Shown one piece after another: positions 32,919 through 40,100 of a stretch of 41,558 nt of DNA; positions within the stretch are counted from its first letter, which is position 1; every line of letters starts with the position of its first letter. Under the pieces are notes generated by a model. It did no database searches, had not been told where the DNA came from, and saw only the letters and a list, made by a program, of their open reading frames with translations. The stretch comes from an uncultured Oscillospiraceae bacterium (lineage in GTDB: Bacteria > Bacillota > Clostridia > Oscillospirales > Oscillospiraceae). The translations under genes and the position numbers were made by a program. The DNA is taken from positions 1 through 41,558 of the forward strand of contig CAKTVG010000025.1 of the NCBI GenBank assembly GCA_934622035.1, read 5' to 3'.

Positions 32919-34377
32919 ACGGCAGAGCCTGGTTACTATCCTGGCTTTCCAGCCAATCGTCGATCTGCTGCTGCACAACCTGCCGCAGCTCATCAATCCC
33001 CGCCTCGGCAAGCTCCTTGTTCATCTGCGGTACGAACTGATCCGGCGCCACGGTGCCGGTGATCAGGGCAGAATAGTACCGCTCATAGATCCGTGCAATC
33101 TTGTCAAATTGCAGCGTGTGGCCGGAGTAATCCGGCACAAAGCCCAGCAGCATGGACTCCTGCGCGGAGTCGTTGAATTCCTTGAAAATCTCCCACCGGT
33201 TCGGATTTTCGCCCTCGCGGGTACGCAGGATAAACCAGTTGCCCTGCGTATAGGCCACGCCGGCATAGGCATCAGAAATGGTGTGCACCTGCCCCGCATC
33301 GGTCAGCGTATAGTGTTCACCCTCGATGCCGTAATTCAGCAAATTGCGGACATCCGGGTCCGTGTTCACCGCGTTCAGGAAGGCCACACATTCCTCCGGG
33401 TGTGCCGTCCGCGCGTTGACCACCATCAGGCCGCCGCGCGTGGAGTCCGTCGTAGCGATGCTGTCCGAGGCCTGCTGTGCAATGATGGGATAGCCGAAGG
33501 TGGTGCTGTAGCTGGCATCCGCATCCGGGCCGCCGCTGGAAATCCGCAGGAACACCTTCTCGTCGGCAAAGCGCGAGAGCGAGGTGCGGATGCAGGCATC
33601 CTGATTGATATAGCCTCTCTTATAGTACTTGCGCATTGTGCGCAGCTCCTGCATGACGGCTTCCGACTCGAAGGCGTTGACCACCTGACAGGTCGGATCA
33701 TTCGAGCGGATCATCAGCGGCACAGTTTCATAGGTGATATACTCATAGCCCGCCGGGAGCATGAAATTGTACTGCGTGGAATCCAGGAAAAACGGCACAT
33801 AATCCGGCTCAAGCTTTGCGATGCTTTGCAAAAGCGGCTCCAGTGAATCGAGCGTCGTATACTGCGTCACATCGATGCCATACTTCTCCACCAGCGTTTT
33901 GTCAAAGAGGAACTGCATCGGCGTGGCAAGCTCCTTATTCGTCGGCACGCCGAAAATCTTGCCGTCGATCAGCGTACCCTTCCAGAACTTGTCATTGACC
34001 GCCTCGTACATTTCCCTGCCGCTCGTCTGCATATAGGGCGTGAGATCCAGCCACTTGCCGCGCTTGGCGTTTGCCTGATAGTTCTCCGTCCAGGCAAAGG
34101 CAATGTCGAACTTCTGATTGGTATTGACCAGTGTAGCCAGCCGCGCCTCATATTCATTCCAGCCGATTTTAATATAGTCCACCTGAAAGCCGTAGCGTTC
34201 CGCCAGCAGGCTGTTGAGCGCGTCATTGACCTTATCGAGATCCTCGTCCGGCTCGCCGATGGTATAATAGATCAACGTGACCATCGGCGTTTCCTCAGCC
34301 GGTGGTTTCATGGAGCATCCGCTCAGGAGGGTCGCCAACAGAGCCGCCAGCAGAAAAAGTGCTGCAAGACGTCTCAT
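32917..34377 (-). CDS. Second solute-binding lipoprotein (DUF3502 type), SBP2, coupled to the sensor genes
   Basis: The 486-residue lipoprotein has a signal peptide with lipobox LLSGC (Cys21) and the same fold and C-terminal signature as SBP1 (LLGFVPDYSG, then RYYSALITGT), yet the sequences are clearly diverged. Its ATG overlaps the stop of the response regulator as ATGA, so it is translated with the two-component genes. No permease follows. Either it is an extra receptor for the single importer, or it presents glycans to the histidine kinase as a third component. The position favours the latter but does not prove it. Confidence 0.88.
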   Translation of the reverse strand: MRRLAALFLLAALLATLLSGCSMKPPAEETPMVTLIYYTIGEPDEDLDKVNDALNSLLAERYGFQVDYIKIGWNEYEARLATLVNTNQKFDIAFAWTENYQANAKRGKWLDLTPYMQTSGREMYEAVNDKFWKGTLIDGKIFGVPTNKELATPMQFLFDKTLVEKYGIDVTQYTTLDSLEPLLQSIAKLEPDYVPFFLDSTQYNFMLPAGYEYITYETVPLMIRSNDPTCQVVNAFESEAVMQELRTMRKYYKRGYINQDACIRTSLSRFADEKVFLRISSGGPDADASYSTTFGYPIIAQQASDSIATTDSTRGGLMVVNARTAHPEECVAFLNAVNTDPDVRNLLNYGIEGEHYTLTDAGQVHTISDAYAGVAYTQGNWFILRTREGENPNRWEIFKEFNDSAQESMLLGFVPDYSGHTLQFDKIARIYERYYSALITGTVAPDQFVPQMNKELAEAGIDELRQVVQQQIDDWLESQDSNQALP

Positions 34378-35183
34378 TTTTGTTCCTCCTTCGGGCAGTC
34401 GTCCTCCTCCGACACATCGCCGTTCAGGTGTGCGCGCAGACTGTTCGGCGAGATGCCGAACATCCGATTGAAATGCACGTAGAAGTTATTTGCCTGAGAA
34501 TAGCCCACTTTCTCCACAATATCCGAGATTCTTTCCTTTGTCGTCTCGATCATATGCTTCGCCGTGAGCATCCGGTAAACCATCAGGTATTCCGTGAATT
34601 TCAGGCCGGTATCCTTCAGAAAAACTCTGCCGATATACTTGCTGCTCATATTGAACATCTCGCCGACAGAAACCAGGTTCAGGTTCGCGCTGCAATCGTT
34701 ACGGATGATCAGAATCACCTTGTTCGTAATGTTGGAAAAATCATGATACGGCCGGTTGGAAACCGGGTCGATCTGCGAAGACGGCAGCTTCAGCTGCGGC
34801 AGCGTGCCGCCCAGATCCTTGACGATAGTCTTGGCAAGGAATGCCTCCAGGTCGTTTACGTTGATCGGCTTAAGAATATAGTCCTTCGCCCCCGCCTTCA
34901 TTGACCGCTGCACATGCACAAAATCGTCATAGCCCGAGATCATGCAGAACGTCGTCGTCAGCCCCATTTCGTGCAGGTGCACCACCAGCTCGTAGCCCAG
35001 GTGCGCGCCGAGATTGACGTCGACAAGCGCAATATGCGGCTTGAAGTCCATCGCAAGATCCACCGCCGCCTCAAAGGACGTCGCAGTGTAAACCGCAGAA
35101 ATATTGAATTTTTTCCAATCGATCAGCAACTTCAGATTCTCGCAGATCTCTCTTTCATCATCTACGATCAGCAGACGATACAT
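34374..35183 (-). CDS. YesN-type response regulator with AraC DNA-binding domain
   Basis: The 269-residue protein has an N-terminal receiver (MYRLLIVDDE; phospho-acceptor Asp55 in IALVDVNLG; Lys in ILKPIN) and a C-terminal AraC-type double HTH (LVSVGEMFNMSSKYIGRVF, then ISDIVEKVGYSQANNFYVHFNRMFG). YesN regulators activate nearby sugar genes on DNA direct repeats, which fits the TTTTCATAC/TTTTCAGAC blocks at 30747-30924. ATG 35183 lies behind GAGGAGG and is 26 bases inside the kinase gene, so the two are coupled. It was chosen over an upstream frame because of the family N-terminus. Confidence 0.92.
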   Translation of the reverse strand: MYRLLIVDDEREICENLKLLIDWKKFNISAVYTATSFEAAVDLAMDFKPHIALVDVNLGAHLGYELVVHLHEMGLTTTFCMISGYDDFVHVQRSMKAGAKDYILKPINVNDLEAFLAKTIVKDLGGTLPQLKLPSSQIDPVSNRPYHDFSNITNKVILIIRNDCSANLNLVSVGEMFNMSSKYIGRVFLKDTGLKFTEYLMVYRMLTAKHMIETTKERISDIVEKVGYSQANNFYVHFNRMFGISPNSLRAHLNGDVSEEDDCPKEEQK

Positions 35184-36912
35184 TTGCGTTTTCCTCCTCG
35201 TTCTGAATGAAAATCCGAATGCGGACACCGGCAGGTGTATTGTTCAGCAGCTGCATCTGCACACGCCCGCCATAGTAGAGGCACAGGCGCTGATACACAT
35301 TTTGCAGACCGATTCCCTTGCCGGGGAGCTGGGTATATTCGCGAATTGCGTCAGGCGTCAGCTCCTCATTGATTTTCTGGAGCTGCTCCTCCGGAATGCT
35401 TCCGAGATTGTCAAAGAATTCCATCAGGCAGCCGTCGCGCAGCTTTCGCGCCGTGATGACCACAACCTTAATCTGCTCGTCATCGCGGAAATTGTGCTTG
35501 AAAAAGTTTTCCAGAATCGGCTGCATCCAGATTTTCGGCGTTTGCAGCGCTTTGACGTCCTCGTCCGCATCAATGTGATAGATCAGCTGGTCACCATAAA
35601 GGAAGGCCATCAGATCCAGATATTGCGCAGTAATATCCAGCTCGCGCTCGATGGTGATAATCGACTCGGTTTTCACGATATTGCGGTAAAGCTGGCCAAG
35701 GCTGGCCGTCGCCTCCGCAGCCTGGGACGCACCCTCGCGCAGCGCGCGGAAGCGGATGCGCTCGAGCGTGTTATAAAGAAAATGCGGATTGAGCTGGGAG
35801 CTGAGCATCTGCATTTCTGTGCGCTGCTGGTTGATGGTGAGAATATACTTCTGCTGAATCAGCAGCTGCAATTGGGTGTAAAGATCGTTCAGGTGTTCGG
35901 CAATCTGGCCGTATTCATCCGAACGGCCGGTCAGGTGCACCGGGACGAAGTTGCTGGACTGCGCCTGCGTCATGCTGTCGAGCAGCTCGCGCAGGAAGCC
36001 CGCATCCTGTGAAAACTGGCGTCCATAAAGAAGCGTGATATAGGCGAACGCGGCAATGACGCACAGGATGATCCCGACGACGGTATAAAGTGAGGATTGC
36101 AGATAGGGCTGCCGCGGCGCAACGCTAACGACGCTGTAGCCCGCCTCGGAGGTTTTTACGGAATAGAAGAGCGTGCCGCCCTGTAAGCGCGCGGTGCCGA
36201 GCTTCTGCGCCCGTCCGGCCAGATCCAGCCACTCCTCGTCGGTAAGGCTCGGCCCGCCGGCAGAAACCACCGCTCCGTTGATGACCAGAGCGACCGCCTC
36301 ATCCGTCTTTTTGCCGTACTGCGAATTGAGATAGTCCGAAAGATCGATCAGAAAGGAGATTTCGCCGATCGCGCCGCTGGAGGCGACAATGCTCTTCGTC
36401 GACTCGATTCTGCCGACGCGCAGGCGCTCCGCGTTCTCGCGGTCCGTCAGAGCGTAGCGGGAGTAGCCCCATCCATTGTATTCCATGTTATAGATCATGC
36501 CATTTGCATCATAGAGAATGTTGCGGATGCAGTAGCCGCTCTCGGAAACAATGGTATGCGCTGCGGCGGTATAGGTTTCATAGCCGGAGCCGACGCGCTC
36601 CAGCAGAGACTGGACATAGTCCTCCGGCTTTGCGCCGAAGAAAAGATAGAAGTCCTGCTCCAGCGCTGGGTTGGAATAGATGCGGTAAAAGAGACGGTCG
36701 ATGCTGTTCGTCACATTTTCCCGCTTCATCTCGATGTTGGTAAAGGTGCTGTCTGCCGTCGCAGAAAAGCTGTCCAGGCCGGTTTTATGCGCGTTCATGG
36801 TCAGAACCGTCGTAACGCCGGCAATCAGCACCAGAGTCACGATGATATATGTCAAGAAGGTGCGCCGGTAGATGCGAAAACTCAAAAAATTGAACAGCTT
36901 CGGTGCTTTCAT
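35158..36912 (-). CDS. YesM-type sensor histidine kinase
   Basis: The 584-residue kinase has two membrane helices (about 18-40 and 273-297) enclosing an extracellular sensing domain of some 230 residues. A linker with HAMP character follows. The LytS/YesM-type phosphoacceptor is SSQLNPHFLYNTL (His377), and the ATPase domain has N-box MQPILENFFKHNF and GKGIGLQNVYQRL. It should sense extracellular glycan, directly or through SBP2, and phosphorylate the overlapping YesN-type regulator. ATG 36912 follows GGGG weakly; the alternative start 18 codons upstream has no better site. Confidence 0.9.
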   Translation of the reverse strand: MKAPKLFNFLSFRIYRRTFLTYIIVTLVLIAGVTTVLTMNAHKTGLDSFSATADSTFTNIEMKRENVTNSIDRLFYRIYSNPALEQDFYLFFGAKPEDYVQSLLERVGSGYETYTAAAHTIVSESGYCIRNILYDANGMIYNMEYNGWGYSRYALTDRENAERLRVGRIESTKSIVASSGAIGEISFLIDLSDYLNSQYGKKTDEAVALVINGAVVSAGGPSLTDEEWLDLAGRAQKLGTARLQGGTLFYSVKTSEAGYSVVSVAPRQPYLQSSLYTVVGIILCVIAAFAYITLLYGRQFSQDAGFLRELLDSMTQAQSSNFVPVHLTGRSDEYGQIAEHLNDLYTQLQLLIQQKYILTINQQRTEMQMLSSQLNPHFLYNTLERIRFRALREGASQAAEATASLGQLYRNIVKTESIITIERELDITAQYLDLMAFLYGDQLIYHIDADEDVKALQTPKIWMQPILENFFKHNFRDDEQIKVVVITARKLRDGCLMEFFDNLGSIPEEQLQKINEELTPDAIREYTQLPGKGIGLQNVYQRLCLYYGGRVQMQLLNNTPAGVRIRIFIQNEEENANVSSADRR

Positions 36913-36984
36913 ATGACAACCCCGTTTCGCCCGGTTTCCGGGCTGCATTCTTTTGGGATACTGCATACGTGTATCTCAAAAAGA

Positions 36985-37013
36985 ATTATACAATTTTTTT
37001 CTTTCCGCGTCCA
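36985..37013 (-). promoter_or_regulatory. Promoter of the sensor-regulator-SBP2 operon
   Basis: The minus strand reads TGGACG (37008-37013), a 17-base spacer and TATAAT (36985-36990). It lacks the TTTTCATAC block of the glycan promoters, so the sensing operon is probably expressed at a base level without autoactivation. Confidence 0.65.
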
Positions 37014-37032
37014 GAATAAAATACGGGGATTT

Positions 37033-37096
37033 TCCCTCGGCTGAACGGAAAAATGGATTTTCCGCTAAGCCGAGGGACCGGCTTTCGCCGGTCCCT
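37033..37096 (-). terminator. Two overlapping hairpins after the GH85 gene
   Basis: Hairpin A pairs AGGGACCGGC (37073-37082) with 37087-37096. Hairpin B pairs TCCCTCGGCT (37033-37042) with AGCCGAGGGA (37068-37077) and has an inner GGAAAA/TTTTCC stem (37047-37063). They share 37073-37077, so only one can form fully at a time. No T run follows on the minus strand, so simple intrinsic termination is uncertain. Confidence 0.5.
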
Positions 37097-37121
37097 GGCG
37101 CTGGGGAATGGAGTAAAACGC

Positions 37122-40100
37122 TTAGTTGTCGTGCTTCTTACGCAGGAAGAGGTATGCGCCTGCTGCCAGAGCGGCAACCGCAGAGCTTGCAAGAACAACT
37201 GCCATCATCGGGTTGAAGGAATCGCCGGTGGTAGGCTTACTGGGATCGGCGGGCTTTGCAGGCTCAGAAGGCTTGGTGGCGACCTTCTTGAAGCTGGCCT
37301 CGATCTTGGTGTCGCCGGTGACGGTAAGGGTGCCCTTGTTGTCCTTCACGGTGACTTCCTGACCGTTCACGAGCACCTTGTCCAGCTCATAGCCTTCATC
37401 GGGCGTGAAGGTGTATTCGACCTCGGTGCCCTCGTAGTATTCCGCGGTACCCGGAGTTACCTTGCCGCCTTCGCCAGCGACGACGGTCACGGTATACTTC
37501 GCCTTGGCAGTGACGTTGACGGTAGCGGTATCGAACTTCGTCTCGTCCAGCGCGGAGGTGGCCTTGACGGTGAGAACGCCGGTGGGCTCATCGATGCCGA
37601 TGGTCAGCTTGCCGTTCTCGTCGATCTTGGTATCGGCACTCTTTGCGCCCTCGACCGTCCAGAGAACCTTCTGGATGGGGTCAGCATCGGTCGGTACGGG
37701 CGTTGCAGCCGGGGCAATGTAGGTCTCAACGACGGAAGCGCCGGAGGCTGCCTTTTCGCCGTAGAGCTGGAATTCGTGGATACGAACTGCAGTGTAGTTG
37801 TTGATGCAGGAATCGTCGATGCGCAGGCGGAAGTAGCGGCCGGTAACGGGCGTCGCCAGCTTGTGGTCAACGACCATTGCCTGATCGGTGCTGTTGTCCA
37901 CCAGCTCAACCTCGGTCCAGTTGTCCTTGTTGGACAGGTAGGAGGAGCTCGCCAGATCGGACGCAGAGGCGTTCGGATCCTTCAGAACCTCGAGTGCAAA
38001 GATCTTGGTGTTGAAGCCGGGCTCGCCGTCGCCCTTTTCGCCGTGGACGGTTCTCCAGCGGTCGATGGTGTAGGTATCGCCCAGGTCAATGGCCAGCCAG
38101 CCGGTCTTGCCGCTGTGGCACCACTTGGTGTCTTCCTTGCCGTCGAGTGCCTTTTCCTTTTCCTCGTTGCGGTTGCCGTTGCCGGAAGCGCCGAGGATGT
38201 TTGCGCCGATGGAGACGCAGCCCTCGATGTTGACGGGGATATCAACCGTGATTGTCTGGCTGGCAGTCAGGTTGCTGTTCGTGCGGGAGGTTGCGGTGAC
38301 GGTGAGCTTCGTGGAGGTTTCCTCCGCGCTGACGGTCAGCAGGCCGTTCTCGTCGATCTTCGTGTCTTCCGCCGCTGCGCCGGTCACGCTCCAGGCAATG
38401 ATGTCAGAGCCTGCATCCTCGCCCTTATAGTTGGCGGTGAACTGCATGGTCTTGCCGGCGGTAACGGTGCTTGCGTTGGAGGCAATGCTCAGAGCAACAT
38501 ATGTTCCGAAATTACCACTTGTGTAGGAGACGTTAGGGTCTTCTTTACTTGTTGCTGTAACTTTAAGTGTCGCAGACCTTGATCTTTCAGCGGGGTCAAC
38601 CGTCAAAAGGCCATTTTCATTAATGGTCGTACCAGCCTGTAATGTGTACCAGCTGTTATATGGTTCGACCTTCCAGGTATACTTGGTTGGATCCAGGTTC
38701 TCGCCCTTATACTGGACATAGAACTGCTGGGTCTCGCCAATGTAAACTTTGCCGGAATTGGGGAAGATCGCATAGGCCGGGAGAATGGTAATGCTCGTGC
38801 TGCCCTTGGCCGTCGGATCGTCCTTGGAGGTTGCCGTGACGGTAATGCGGGAAGCGCTTTCAGCTTCGGCGACGGTCAGCACGCCCTTCTCGTCGATCTT
38901 GGTGTCGCTGGACGCGTTGCCGGAAATGCTCCAGGTGACCTCGTCGGTCTTGCTGAAGTTCTTCACGGTAGCCGTAAACTTGAGTGTCAAGCCTGCCTGA
39001 ACGCTGTTCTGGTCAGCGGTGACGGTAACGGAAAGTGCACCGGGAATGAAAACTTCCTCGGAAACGTTGCCCTCATAGTCCTCCAGCGTGACGTACACGC
39101 CATCGACATAGGCGGGAATCGAGTCGAAGTTCGCCCAGTCGTTCGTGACGCCGGAGCCGACGCCGCGGGTGATCTTCACCTCGCTGCCGCGCTCGCCGTT
39201 TGTAACAGCCTGATAGGTCAGGATGTGCCAGTCGCTGCTCGAGGGCTGCGTCAGGCGATTGTCGGACGTGAAGATTCTGCCGTCATAGGGCGCACAGTAC
39301 TTGTCCGGCAGGCGGGTGTCCACAGTGGTGGAAACGCCGTTCTTTGTGATCTGGATGGTGACGTAAGCGCCGTCGGCATCCGCGCCGGTCGGAACGGTCA
39401 CGGTGCAGCCGTTCGTGCCGGAAGCGGTCCAGGTGCGGGCCTCGGTCTCGTAATCGGTGGTGACGGTGACGTCAGCGGCGCCGCCTTCCCACGTCAGAAC
39501 CAGCTGGCCGTCGGTGGAGTTGTCCACGGTGACGTTCTTAATCGCGTCGTCGTAGTTGTAGGTAGCGGTAGCGCCTTCGCTCTCGGTGCCATCCGCGGAG
39601 ACGGCCTTCAGAACGAGGGTGACCTGACCCTTGGCTTCCCGATAGCCCTTCACGAGCGCTTCGAAATCAAGGGTGTCGCCCGCGACGGCATTGGTCTCCT
39701 TCGGGGAGACGGTCACGGACTCGATGTAGTCAGCAGCGGCCTCTGCAATCGCTTCGCTGACGTTCTTGATGTAGTAGTTCTCGTCGTAGATGCCGCCGAG
39801 GAACATTTCCTGGCCGCCGACGAGTGCGTAGATGTTGTACTGCTTGACCTCGTCGTAGGACTTCTTGTTCCAGGAAACGGTCATTTCGCCGTCTTCAAAG
39901 GCCTTCTCAATCTGGAAGCCGGTCGGAGCCTCGGGAACGATATCCTCACCGGAGGTGAAGCGCATCTGGCCGATGTGCATCTGGTAGCCGGTCGCCTCGC
40001 CATCGAAGACCAGGCCGAAGGCTGCAATCTGCTTGCCCGCATAGGCAGAGAGATCGACGACAGAGGTAACCCAGTTGTCGCTCTTCTTCGCGGCATTCGC

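Noticed and set aside
37053..38582. A 509-codon plus-strand open frame opposite the GH85 C-terminal repeats
   Set aside because: It mirrors the repeated Ig modules and has Gly/Val-rich shadow composition, with no start signal.
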